Assembly: GCA_018712745.1 (NCBI GenBank)
Contig: DVGL01000029.1
Span: 1 to 64,000, forward strand
Source of the DNA: Caccocola faecigallinarum
Lineage (GTDB): Bacteria; Synergistota; Synergistia; Synergistales; Synergistaceae
DNA length: 64,000 bases
Direction: 5' to 3'
Position 1 is the stretch's first letter. Every line of letters begins with the position of its first letter. A program made the position numbers and the translations under genes. The notes under the pieces are model-generated. The model saw nothing but the letters and a program-made list of their open reading frames with translations. It ran no database searches and was not told the DNA's origin. Shown piece by piece: positions 44,684 through 53,082 of this stretch.

Positions 44684-44719
44684 TATCGATAATTATATAT
44701 CGATATCAAAAATCTTCAA
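44684..44719 (-). promoter_or_regulatory. rex promoter overlaid by a TATCGATA dyad
   Basis: On minus, TTGAAG (44719-44714) and TATAAT (44697-44692) with 16-base spacing. The -10 hexamer fills exactly the six bases between two copies of the palindrome TATCGATA (44684-44691 and 44698-44705), suggesting an operator over the -10. Confidence 0.6.
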
Positions 44720-44746
44720 GAGCGGAGAAGAAAAATCGCAGCAGGC

Positions 44747-44778
44747 AAAAGGCCGGGGCTTCGCGCTCCGGCCTTTTT
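44747..44778. terminator. Bidirectional terminator
   Basis: AAAAGGCCGG pairs with CCGGCCTTTT around a GC-closed TTCG-containing loop. It ends the acyl-CoA synthetase gene and isolates the rex promoter. Confidence 0.85.
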
Positions 44779-44785
44779 GTTGGTT

Positions 44786-46300
44786 TTACTTTTCTTTCTC
44801 GATTTTCATTTTGCGCAGCTCGCGGCGGAGGATTTTGCCGGTCTGCGAGATCGGGTATTCCTTGACGAAGCCGATTTTGCGCGGGACTTTGTAGTGCGCG
44901 AGGTGGTCCTTGCAGTATTCCATGAGCTCCTTCGGCGTGGTCTGCGTGCCTTCTTCGAGGATGATGAAGGCTTTGACGAGCTCGCCCGCGACTTTGTTCT
45001 TTTCGCCGACCGCGACTGCGGCGTGTACCGCCGGATGCTTGCAGAGGACGGCTTCGACTTCCTGCGGGTAGACGTTGAAGCCGCTGACGATTATGATGTC
45101 TGTCGCGCGGTCTACGATTTTTATGTATCCGTCCTCGTCGATGCGCACGACGTCGCCGGTGTTGAACCAGCCGTCTGGCGTGAAGCGTTCGCGCGTGTTC
45201 TCCTCGTCGCGGAAGTAGCCGTGTACGACCGCGGGGCCTTTGAGGTAGAGGACGCCTTCGTCGTGTAGGCCGATTTTGTTGCCTTCGCGGTCGCGTATCT
45301 CTATTTCATAGTTATAGAAGGCGGGGCCGACCGTGCCGAGCTTTTTCGTCGCCTCAGCGCGGTTGACTGCGACGACGGGGCTGCACTCTGTGAGGCCGTA
45401 GCCCTCAAGTATCCCGACGCCGAGGTGCTCGCGGCAGCGGCCCTCCATCTGGACGTTGAGGCGATCGCCGCCCGTGATGACAAAGTCGACGCCGTCGATG
45501 CGCTCGCCGCGTTTTTCGAGCGCGCCGAGCAGGAACGCCATGACGGTCGGGACGGCGATGACGCGGTTGACGCCGGATTCCTTTATCGCCTTTATCGTGT
45601 TTTCGACGGGGACGAAGCTCGGCACGACGGTCTGCGCCATGCCGTAGGTGAGCGCGAGGAGTCCCGCGACGGTGTAGCCGAAGGCGTGGAAGTTGGGCAG
45701 GACGTTGAGTATTACGCCCGTTTCGGATTCAAGTCCGGGTACGTGGGCCGCTATCGGCTCGAGGTCGCCGATGAGGTTGCCGTGCGTGCAGCCGACGGCC
45801 TTCGGCAAGCCGGAGGTGCCGGAGGTCGAGAAGATGACCGCAAGCTCGTCGGTCTCGGGGCGGCCTTCGCGCCCTTTCCATTCTGGCAGCGGCCCTTCGA
45901 GCGGCGCGGCGGCGAGCGGGACGTCGCTCATGAAGCCCGCTTCGCGCGCCTTTTTCGCGCCGTCCTCGGTCAGTATGACGGAGTGTACGTCGAGCATTTT
46001 TATCGTGTCGGAGAGATTTACCGCGCCGGTACGCGCGTTGAGCGGAGCGACCGCGCCGCCGAGGCGCCAGCAGGCGAGCGAGAGCGCGAGGACGAGCGGC
46101 GAGTTCGGCAGGAGCAGCGCAAGGCGCTGTCCTTTGGAGAAGCCGGCGGCGCGCAGCTTTTCCGCGCAGTCGTCCGTGAGGGCGGCGAAGCGCGCCCAGC
46201 TCCACCATTCGCCCTGCCACCAGAGGCATTTTTTCTCGTCTTTGCCGCGCCACGTGGATTCGATAAGGTCTTCGAGGCGCTTATAATTGAAGTCGGTCAT
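44786..46300 (-). CDS. AMP-forming acyl-CoA synthetase (FadD-like)
   Basis: A 504-aa ANL-family ligase. Motif A3 FSTSGTSGLPKAVGCTHGN, A5 GYGLTECSPVVAVN, A7 GWFNTGDVVRIDEDGYI, A8 RATDIIIVSGFNVYPQEVE and the catalytic Lys in ISQTGKILRREL (A10) are all present. It activates a carboxylic acid, probably medium- or long-chain fatty acid, as acyl-AMP and transfers it to CoA. It stands alone between a terminator and the binding-protein gene; the acid specificity is not predictable. Confidence 0.9.
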   Translation of the reverse strand: MTDFNYKRLEDLIESTWRGKDEKKCLWWQGEWWSWARFAALTDDCAEKLRAAGFSKGQRLALLLPNSPLVLALSLACWRLGGAVAPLNARTGAVNLSDTIKMLDVHSVILTEDGAKKAREAGFMSDVPLAAAPLEGPLPEWKGREGRPETDELAVIFSTSGTSGLPKAVGCTHGNLIGDLEPIAAHVPGLESETGVILNVLPNFHAFGYTVAGLLALTYGMAQTVVPSFVPVENTIKAIKESGVNRVIAVPTVMAFLLGALEKRGERIDGVDFVITGGDRLNVQMEGRCREHLGVGILEGYGLTECSPVVAVNRAEATKKLGTVGPAFYNYEIEIRDREGNKIGLHDEGVLYLKGPAVVHGYFRDEENTRERFTPDGWFNTGDVVRIDEDGYIKIVDRATDIIIVSGFNVYPQEVEAVLCKHPAVHAAVAVGEKNKVAGELVKAFIILEEGTQTTPKELMEYCKDHLAHYKVPRKIGFVKEYPISQTGKILRRELRKMKIEKEK

Positions 46301-46402
46301 TATGATCAGGCCACCTATCGCTGTTGATAGGACAATTATGCCATATTCTTTTACCGTTGTATATTGCGGGAAAACGCCGTTTATTCCCGCCGCGCGCGTT
46401 TT

Positions 46403-47995
46403 TTAGTTGCGGCGCATCGTGAAGCGGCGCTGGAAGATGCCCTTGTCCTCCTCGCAGTATATTATCGCCGATGATTTGTTGAGCGGCATGTGTGTGCGCG
46501 GGTCTATCGTGAGCGTCGTGTGGGCGAGGACGAGGTCTCGCGTCGCGAGCAGCGTGTGGCGTATCGCCTCGCCGCGGAAGCCCGGAGTGCTGCGGAAGGC
46601 CGAGGCTATCCACATCACGGCGTCATATGAGAGTATCGCCGCGGTCACGTCGCCCGGCTGGCACTCCTCGTTGTATAGGCTGCGGTACTCGCGCAGCACG
46701 GAGCTTATCTGCGGGTCGAGCGCGGAGACCTCGTTTATCCACCAGCTCCCGGCAAGGGCGCGGCCCGCCTGCTGCGGCAGCCTGTCGGTGTAGCCGTCGC
46801 CGAGCGTGTCCGCTCCGAAGCCCGCGGCTGCGCGCTGGGGCAAAATCTCGCCCGCCGCAGCGCCCGCGCCCGGGAGCATCAGCAGGTCAGCGCCGCTCTC
46901 CGCGAAGGCGCGCATCGCCGCGTAGTGTCCGCCGCCGCGTCCGTATGGAAGCTCCGCGACGACCTCGGCTCCGAAGCCAGCGGCCCATTTCCGCGCGGAT
47001 TTATAGACCGCCGAGGAAACAGCGTCGCTCGGGTCGTAGTAGAACGCTATCTTCTTTTTATGCAGAGCCTGCGTCGCGAAGTACGAGAGTATCTTGCCGC
47101 GCGAGGCCGCGTCGTTCACGAGCGAGAAGGAGTAAAGATAGGGCAGCGACGATTCGTCGAGCAGCGGCGCTTCGAGCGGATTTGGCGACGCGACGACGAG
47201 CGGAGCTTCGAGCTCGTCGGCGAGCGGCGCGAGGGTCTTCGCCGCGGAGGCTCGCCCTAGCACCATGACTAGCATGCTCTTGTCCTTCATCACGTTCTCG
47301 ACGGCACGCTCCGCCGCGGCGGGGTCAGCGGGCAGGTCGAAGCCTATGACCTTGAGCTTGTACTCGCCGCGCGCGAGGCCGCGGCTGTTGACGCGCTCGA
47401 CAGCAAGCTGCGCCGCCTTGAGCTGCACGTGAGACAGCCGCGCGTCGGGGCCCGACATCGGCGCGAAGAACGCGATGCGCAGCTCGTCGCCCGCTGGCGT
47501 CCTCTGGTTGCCGATCTGGAAGAACAGCGCCGCGAGCACCGCGAGCGAGACGATCAGTATAATTCCGTTGTAGAGCGATTTTTTGCGGATGCGCATCGTG
47601 CGCGGCCTGTTCGCCACGCCGCCCGCGATTTTCTTGAGATTTCCGGGGACGGCGACGACCGCGCCCGTCTCCTCTTCGTCCTCGGAGCCGCCGTACTCCA
47701 TCTCCATCAGCCAGTTAATGAGCTTCATGACCTCGGCGGCCTGCTCTTTTGTAAAGCCGAGCTGCGATTCGAGCGACGCGCGATAGTCCGCGCCCGCCTT
47801 CATATATTCGCGGCGCGAGGGCCGCCAGCCGCATTTCAGCAGAAAGCGCAGCGCGAAGGTCAGGTGGAAGGTGTCCTCGGGGCGCAGCGAAGAGCGGTCC
47901 TCGAGGAACTGCGCGAGGCGGTCAGGGTCTTCGAGTATCTTTATTCCGTAGCTGTCTATAATTTCGACTAAAATGTCGCGAATGTCGTCCGGCAT
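46403..47995 (-). CDS. Membrane-anchored type-1 periplasmic-binding-protein-like receptor
   Basis: A 530-aa protein of unusual build. Residues about 1-140 are a soluble acidic region (IRDILVEIIDSYGIKILEDPDR ... LNWLMEMEYG-like) with no signal peptide. One membrane helix follows (LYNGIILIVSLAVLAALFFQIG, about 147-168), then a Leu/Ile/Val-type periplasmic binding domain (RIAFFAPMSGPDARLSHVQLK ... AAILSYDAVMWIASAF). By the positive-inside rule the N-domain is cytoplasmic. No ABC permease or ATPase genes are adjacent, so it may be a sensor rather than a transporter part. ATG at 47995 with GGAG seven bases upstream. Confidence 0.8.
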   Translation of the reverse strand: MPDDIRDILVEIIDSYGIKILEDPDRLAQFLEDRSSLRPEDTFHLTFALRFLLKCGWRPSRREYMKAGADYRASLESQLGFTKEQAAEVMKLINWLMEMEYGGSEDEEETGAVVAVPGNLKKIAGGVANRPRTMRIRKKSLYNGIILIVSLAVLAALFFQIGNQRTPAGDELRIAFFAPMSGPDARLSHVQLKAAQLAVERVNSRGLARGEYKLKVIGFDLPADPAAAERAVENVMKDKSMLVMVLGRASAAKTLAPLADELEAPLVVASPNPLEAPLLDESSLPYLYSFSLVNDAASRGKILSYFATQALHKKKIAFYYDPSDAVSSAVYKSARKWAAGFGAEVVAELPYGRGGGHYAAMRAFAESGADLLMLPGAGAAAGEILPQRAAAGFGADTLGDGYTDRLPQQAGRALAGSWWINEVSALDPQISSVLREYRSLYNEECQPGDVTAAILSYDAVMWIASAFRSTPGFRGEAIRHTLLATRDLVLAHTTLTIDPRTHMPLNKSSAIIYCEEDKGIFQRRFTMRRN

Positions 47996-48109
47996 TGCTT
48001 CACTCCTCAATTCTCCCGCCTAGTATAACTCAAAGCGCGCGGGATTTGAATTTCGCGAATTGTAAATTTTATCGCCGCGTGCTAAGGTAACGGAAAGGAG
48101 GCGCGTTCG

Positions 48110-48643
48110 ATGAAGGTACCAGAAAAATTCCGCATGGCCGCGTTCTGCGCCGCAATGCTGGCTTTATCCGCCGCGGCCGTCGCAGGCTGGCGCGTCGGCG
48201 CGCTGACGCTGGCCGACGACAAGGCCGGGCGCGCCGTCTTCGTTCTGCCCGCGGCGAACGGATACCGCTTCACGACGGGCTACACTCATTCCGTAGAACT
48301 TACGCCCGTGGAGGACGAATACGCCGTCGCCGGCGGCGCGCTGTGGAACTGGCAGGAGCGCGTGAAATCATCGAACGCCGGTATGCCGAGCATCGCGCCG
48401 GAGCACGGGCGGTACATCAACACCGACGAATGGCTCATCTTCCAGGGCGGCAGGCGTCCCGCCGAACGCTTTTACCTGCGCGTCGGGAACGAAAAATTCG
48501 GGCGCAACTGGATAGAGCTGCCGCCATACGGGCGCGCGGAGCTGTACAAAATAATGCCGGGCGTCCGGCTCGCAGTCTCCGCCGGGAAAAAGCCGCTCGC
48601 GTCGATTTCAACCGTCGGGCTCGAGCTGCTCGAAGGCCGCTAA
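48110..48643 (+). CDS. DUF1850 family exported protein
   Basis: A 177-aa protein with an N-terminal signal/anchor (FCAAMLALSAAAVAGWRVG) and the DUF1850 core FTTGYTHSVELTPVEDEYAV, WIELPPYG. DUF1850 proteins are commonly encoded with TAXI-type TRAP transporters; one such operon lies 1 kb away, on the opposite strand. AAAGGAGG lies eight bases before the ATG. Its 3' end overlaps the next convergent gene by four bases. Confidence 0.82.
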   Translation: MKVPEKFRMAAFCAAMLALSAAAVAGWRVGALTLADDKAGRAVFVLPAANGYRFTTGYTHSVELTPVEDEYAVAGGALWNWQERVKSSNAGMPSIAPEHGRYINTDEWLIFQGGRRPAERFYLRVGNEKFGRNWIELPPYGRAELYKIMPGVRLAVSAGKKPLASISTVGLELLEGR

Positions 48644-49455
48644 AAAATCCTCGCTTCGATGAAAATGCAGAGCGCGCCGAAGATTATCAGCGCGGCGTAA
48701 AGCAGCGGCGCTCGCCGCCGCACGAGCAGAACCGCCGCGCGCGGCGCAAACGTCGCAGCGCATCCGACGGCGGACGCCTTTATCCAGAAAAATATAAAAT
48801 CCAGGAAAAACGCATAAAATCCGCCGGCGGCGATAAATTCAGAGAGATTCCACGGCAGAAGGAGCGCCGTGACGAGCGCGGCGCAAAGCGAAGCGCGCAG
48901 AGCCGCGGCGAGATTTTCGGAAGAAACGCGCGAGCCGGCGCGGGCGCGTGAAGCGTTTGGAAAGAGACATAAAAGCAGAATAAACAGGCAAACCATGCCG
49001 GCGCGCCCCCAAACACCAGCGGCGCGCCAGAGCGGCATGACTGAGTACGTCCCGAGAGAGCCGAGCGCGCCCGGCACTCCGGCACGAGAAACGAAGAGCG
49101 CGAGCAAAGCCCACGCGAAACAGAAGGCCGCGGGAAAAGAGAGCGCCTTCGCGGCGGAGCCGAAACGCGGCGCGCCGCGCAGCATGTCAAGCAGCGCGGA
49201 CGCAATAAGCAGCGCAACAACGATGAATCCGCCAAATTCAAAATCTATGAACGGCGGCAGAGAGCCGACGGGGACGAAGTAAAAGGCCGCGAGCGAACAG
49301 AGCGCCGAAAGGCGCGCAAAACCGCGCGGCGCACAGCAAAACAGCGGCGAAGCCTCCGCGCAGCGCTCCCCCGCCGGGCGCGGGAAGACAAGCGCGAAGC
49401 ACAATATAAACGCGGCGAACGAAGCCGCGGAGACGAGCGTCAGAAGAATTTCCAA
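48640..49455 (-). CDS. Multi-pass membrane protein of unknown family
   Basis: A 271-aa very hydrophobic protein with about seven to eight helices (first: LLTLVSAASFAAFILCFALVF; last: PLLYAALIIFGALCIFIEA). I do not recognise a family; the C-terminal helix pair followed by an Arg-rich loop is vaguely like NuoH/HyfC-type proteins, but no signature is present. It lies between DUF1850 and the TRAP terminator. Codon use fits its neighbours. It may be a TRAP-associated membrane protein or unrelated. Confidence 0.55.
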   Translation of the reverse strand: MEILLTLVSAASFAAFILCFALVFPRPAGERCAEASPLFCCAPRGFARLSALCSLAAFYFVPVGSLPPFIDFEFGGFIVVALLIASALLDMLRGAPRFGSAAKALSFPAAFCFAWALLALFVSRAGVPGALGSLGTYSVMPLWRAAGVWGRAGMVCLFILLLCLFPNASRARAGSRVSSENLAAALRASLCAALVTALLLPWNLSEFIAAGGFYAFFLDFIFFWIKASAVGCAATFAPRAAVLLVRRRAPLLYAALIIFGALCIFIEARIF

Positions 49456-49476
49456 AATCTGCGGCGGCGCGAAGCT

Positions 49477-49507
49477 TCAAAAAAAGGGCCGCCTTGCGAC
49501 GGCCCTT
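49477..49507 (-). terminator. Terminator of the TAXI/TRAP operon
   Basis: AAGGGCCG pairs with CGGCCCTT; on minus the stem is followed by seven T residues, 18 bases after the binding-protein gene ends. Confidence 0.85.
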
Positions 49508-49525
49508 CCGTTGATTCGCGTTTCC

Positions 49526-50482
49526 TTACTTGAGTATGCCCTTCTCCTTGAAGAACTTCTCCGCGCCGGGGTGCAGCGGGCATGTAAGTCCGTTGAGAGC
49601 GCCCTCGAGCGTGATTTCCTTACCCTTCGCGTGGACGGCTGCGATGTCGGCGAGGTTGCCGTACATGGCGGTCAGGAATTCATAAATCTGCTCCTCGGGG
49701 ACGGAGTCGTTCGTGATGAGGATGGCCATGACGGCCGGGGTCTTCGTCTCGGTCGTTATGCCGCTGTAGGTGTTCGCGGGAACGGTGCTCGGAACGAAGA
49801 ACGGATATTCCTTCTGCAGCGTCGCGAGCATCTCGTCGTCGAAGCTGAGCAGGGTGACGTCCTTCGTCGTCGTGAGGTCCATTATCGAGGCGGTCGGATA
49901 ACCGGCGACGACGAATCCGGCGTCGATCTGGTTGTCCTTAAAGCGGCTCGTGGTCGCCGCGAAGTCGAGGAAGTCGGCCTTCGCGAGGTCGTCGTATGTC
50001 AGCCCCGCAACTTTGAAGATGGCCTGGACGTCGCCCTCGACGCCGGAGCCCGGAGCTCCGATGCCGACGCGCTTGCCCTTAAGGTCGGCTATCGACTTGA
50101 TGCCGGATTCCTTCGTGACGACGGCCTGGATGTGCTCCGGATAGAGCGACGCGACGGCGCGGATGTTCTTCGCCGGCTTGCCCTGGAACATCAGCTCGCC
50201 GTTGTAGGCCCAGTAGGCGATGTCGTTCTGGACGAACGCTATTTCGATGCCTTCGGTCGCAACGAGGTTGAGGTTCGCGACGGAAGCGTTTCCGGTCTCA
50301 GCCGTGCACTGTATCTTTCCGCCCTTCGTGATGGCCGACGCGATAGCGCCGCCGACGACGTAGTATGTTCCCGAGGTTCCGCCCGTGGCTACCGACATGT
50401 AGGTCGGGGCTGCAGCCGCTACCGTGGTGACCGCGAGGGCCGCAAAAAGCGCCATGAAAGTTACGATAATACCTTTCTTCAT
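49526..50482 (-). CDS. TAXI-family TRAP transporter solute-binding protein
   Basis: A 318-aa exported binding protein. The signal peptide (GIIVTFMALFAALAVTTVAAAA) is followed by the TAXI signature YMSVATGGTSGTYYVVGGAIA and GKRVGIGAPGSGVEGDVQAIF. TAXI proteins deliver substrates such as glutamate or 2-oxoglutarate-type acids to a fused TRAP permease; the substrate here is unknown. ATG at 50482 with GGAGG eight bases upstream. Second gene after the permease. Confidence 0.93.
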   Translation of the reverse strand: MKKGIIVTFMALFAALAVTTVAAAAPTYMSVATGGTSGTYYVVGGAIASAITKGGKIQCTAETGNASVANLNLVATEGIEIAFVQNDIAYWAYNGELMFQGKPAKNIRAVASLYPEHIQAVVTKESGIKSIADLKGKRVGIGAPGSGVEGDVQAIFKVAGLTYDDLAKADFLDFAATTSRFKDNQIDAGFVVAGYPTASIMDLTTTKDVTLLSFDDEMLATLQKEYPFFVPSTVPANTYSGITTETKTPAVMAILITNDSVPEEQIYEFLTAMYGNLADIAAVHAKGKEITLEGALNGLTCPLHPGAEKFFKEKGILK

Positions 50483-50561
50483 CTTCAATTCCTCCCTTAA
50501 ATTTTTTGCAATGCGGGCTTTCTGGGCGAAAGCCCGCTTATCGCCTTTTCCGCGCGGCCAG

Positions 50562-52622
50562 TTAAGCCGCGAGCCGTTTCGCCTTCGCTGTCTGCATGAC
50601 GTAAATGACGCCGAGGACCGCGAGGCCGAAGAGGTCGGACATCGTGCCCGGTATCAGCAGGCAGATGGCTCCGACGAAAGCCAGAGCGCGCATGTACCAT
50701 GCGAGGTGCGCCTTGAAGTAGCCTATCGTGAACATCGCGAGCAGGAAGACGCCTATCAGCGCCGTGCATATCGCCTGCGCCATGTAGAACGGCTCGACGT
50801 CGATGAAGAGCAGCATCGGGTTGTAGACGTAGATGTACGGGACGAGGAAGCCCGCGAGGGCCAGCTTGAACGAGGTGACGCCCGTCTTCATCGGGTCGGA
50901 GCCCGCGATGCCCGCTCCCGCGTACGCCGCGAGCGCGACCGGAGGCGTCAGGTCCGCCGCAATTCCGAAGTAGAAGACGAACATGTATGCCGCCATCGGC
51001 GGAACGCCGAGCAGGAAGAGCGCCGGAGCCGCCATCGTACTCGTGACGATGAAGTTCGCCGTCGTCGGGAGTCCCATTCCGAGGATGAGGCTCGCTATCA
51101 TCGTGAAGAAGAGCGTGAATATCTTCGTCAGCGCCAGGGCCGCCGTCTCAGCCGTGACCTCCGCGCCCGGTGCGAGCGAGAAGAGCGACGCGCCGAGGGC
51201 CGCGAGCGAGCCGTCCGGCGAGACCTCCGCCATCGCGACTATGGCTCCGGCTATCTTGAGCGCGAGCCCCGTCAGCGTGCCCATGCCGACGACCATGCCG
51301 ACCGTGGCGCAGGCGCAGGCGACGCCTATCGCACTGCGGGCTCCGCTCTGGAATGCGTCGTAGAGCTTCGCCGGCGTGAGGCGCGTTTCTTTATTGAGCC
51401 ACGAAAGCACGAAGCTGACGAGTATGCCGTTGAAGGCTGCCTTGAGCGGCGTGTAACCCGCGAGCAGGAAGTAGATTATCGCGACGAGCGGGATAAGCAG
51501 GAAGCCCTTGGTCTTGAGCAGCGGGCCGAGCGGCGGGAGCTGCTTCCACGGAATGCCGCGCAGTCCGAGGCGGCAGGCCTCGAAGTGCACCTGCACCATG
51601 ACCGCGAAGTAATAGAGCAGCGCCGGGACGACGGCCGCGATCGCAACCTCGATGTAGGGGACGCCGAGTATCTGCGCCATGATGAAGGCCGCGGCTCCCA
51701 TGACCGGCGGCATTATCTGACCGCCCGTCGAGGCGACCGCTTCGACCGCGCCCGCGAAGTACGGCTCGTAGCCGACGCTCTTCATAAGAGGTATCGTGAA
51801 CATACCCGTCGTGCAGACGTTGGCGACCGACGAGCCGGAGACCGTGCCCATAAGGCCGGAGCTGACGACAGCGACCTTCGCCGGGCCGCCCGTGGACCAT
51901 CCAGCGAGGGCGAGCGACAGGTCGATGATGAACTTTCCGAGGCCGGTCTTCTCAAGAACCGCGCCGAAAAGTATGAACATGAACACGAACGTCGAAGAAA
52001 CCTCGAGCGGCGTGCCGAAGATGCCCTCCGTGCCGAGATACATATGGTTGACTATTCGCGCGACGTTGAAGCCGCGGTGCGCCAGCATGTCCGGCATCGA
52101 GCGCCCGAAGTAGCAGTAAAGCAGCGCGATGATTGCGAGGCAGGGAAGGACGGGGTTCGATATTCGCCGCGTCGCCTCCAGCAGCGTCGCAATGAGCAGG
52201 AAGCCCATAATCAGGTCCGTCTGCGTCGGGAGCCCAGCCCTCGTGACGAGTTCGTTGAAGAATACGACGAGGTACAGCGCGCTCGCGACGCCTATCGCAC
52301 CGAGAATGAAGTCATAGAACGGTATGCCGCTTGTTTTGGATTGTTTGGACGATGCGGGGTAAAGCAGGAAGACGAGCGCCAGCGTGAAGGCGAGATGGAC
52401 GGCTCCCTGTTTCTGCGCGAGCAGAAGGCCGAACCCCGAGGTGTAGAAGTGGAAGCAGGACATCGCCACAGCAATGAGGGCGACCAGCTTTCCCTGCCAG
52501 CCCGACAGAATCCTGAAGCGCGATTCCGTGTCGTACTTGCGCATAAGCTCTTCGAGGTTGAGCTTGGTCTGTTCGTCGGCCTCTTGAATTTGTCCTGCGT
52601 TTTTCATTTCAGTGTCACTCAC
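50562..52622 (-). CDS. TRAP transporter permease, fused 4TM/12TM type
   Basis: A 686-aa integral membrane protein in which the small (DctQ-like) and large (DctM-like) TRAP subunits are fused, as is usual for TAXI systems. Recognisable are MGTVSGSSVANVCTTGMFTIPLM, AVASTGGQIMPPVMGAAAFIMA, ILGMGLPTTANFIVTSTMAAP and ADLTPPVALAAYAGAGIAGSDP. It is a Na+- or H+-driven secondary transporter. Start GTG at 52622 with GGAGG seven bases upstream. Preceded by a roughly 180-base leader. Confidence 0.94.
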   Translation of the reverse strand: MSDTEMKNAGQIQEADEQTKLNLEELMRKYDTESRFRILSGWQGKLVALIAVAMSCFHFYTSGFGLLLAQKQGAVHLAFTLALVFLLYPASSKQSKTSGIPFYDFILGAIGVASALYLVVFFNELVTRAGLPTQTDLIMGFLLIATLLEATRRISNPVLPCLAIIALLYCYFGRSMPDMLAHRGFNVARIVNHMYLGTEGIFGTPLEVSSTFVFMFILFGAVLEKTGLGKFIIDLSLALAGWSTGGPAKVAVVSSGLMGTVSGSSVANVCTTGMFTIPLMKSVGYEPYFAGAVEAVASTGGQIMPPVMGAAAFIMAQILGVPYIEVAIAAVVPALLYYFAVMVQVHFEACRLGLRGIPWKQLPPLGPLLKTKGFLLIPLVAIIYFLLAGYTPLKAAFNGILVSFVLSWLNKETRLTPAKLYDAFQSGARSAIGVACACATVGMVVGMGTLTGLALKIAGAIVAMAEVSPDGSLAALGASLFSLAPGAEVTAETAALALTKIFTLFFTMIASLILGMGLPTTANFIVTSTMAAPALFLLGVPPMAAYMFVFYFGIAADLTPPVALAAYAGAGIAGSDPMKTGVTSFKLALAGFLVPYIYVYNPMLLFIDVEPFYMAQAICTALIGVFLLAMFTIGYFKAHLAWYMRALAFVGAICLLIPGTMSDLFGLAVLGVIYVMQTAKAKRLAA

Positions 52623-52713
52623 GACTATTCCTCCTTTTGCAGAGCTTGTGTAGCGTTACTGACTCACCTGATGCTTTGCCCTCCTTTTTATTTAGCGTGA
52701 TAAACAAGACCTT

Positions 52714-52792
52714 AGAGCATTTTTCTGAATATAAATGAACTGAACTGCTTCGCTATATTCACTGCCGTCGGCAAATTTACGTATAATGCTCT
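52714..52792 (-). promoter_or_regulatory. Candidate structured leader RNA of the TAXI/TRAP operon
   Basis: Starting about eight bases after the predicted transcript start, AGAGCATT and AATGCTCT (52785-52792, 52714-52721) close a stem around two hairpins: TGCC/GGCA with a three-base loop (52763-52773) and TGAATATA/TATATTCA (52754-52761, 52726-52733). This would form a three-way junction. No known riboswitch class is recognised. Confidence 0.4.
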
Positions 52793-52806
52793 GAATCTAT
52801 AGCAAG

Positions 52807-52835
52807 ATTATATACTCGATTCAAACGATTGTCAG
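52807..52835 (-). promoter_or_regulatory. TAXI/TRAP operon promoter
   Basis: On minus, CTGACA (52835-52830) and TATAAT (52812-52807) with 17-base spacing. An overlapping TTGAAT/TATAGA pair 17 bases apart is an alternative. The remainder of the gap up to the deoC terminator (52836-53011) shows nothing else I can name. Confidence 0.7.
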
Positions 52836-53011
52836 CATAAATTTTAATAATAAACAACAGTCATCTCTTTGATTATATATCCGTAAATGCGCTTCTCCTT
52901 CGCATGTATGAAGCGGAAGGCGCCGCGCGCCTCAATGCGCCGGCGGACGGCGAAGCCGCGCGCGGAGGCCGCGGAGCGCCGCGGAAAATCGGCGCGCCGT
53001 GTCCGGGCACG

Positions 53012-53042
53012 AAAAAAGCGGCGGAAGCCTCCGCCGCTTTTC
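53012..53042. terminator. Terminator of the LysR-deoC unit
   Basis: AAAAGCGGCGGA pairs with TCCGCCGCTTTT around a four-base loop with flanking A and T residues, about 40 bases after deoC. Confidence 0.9.
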
Positions 53043-53082
53043 AAAATTTTCCGCGTTCCGCAAACCTTGCGCGCCGCGCGGT

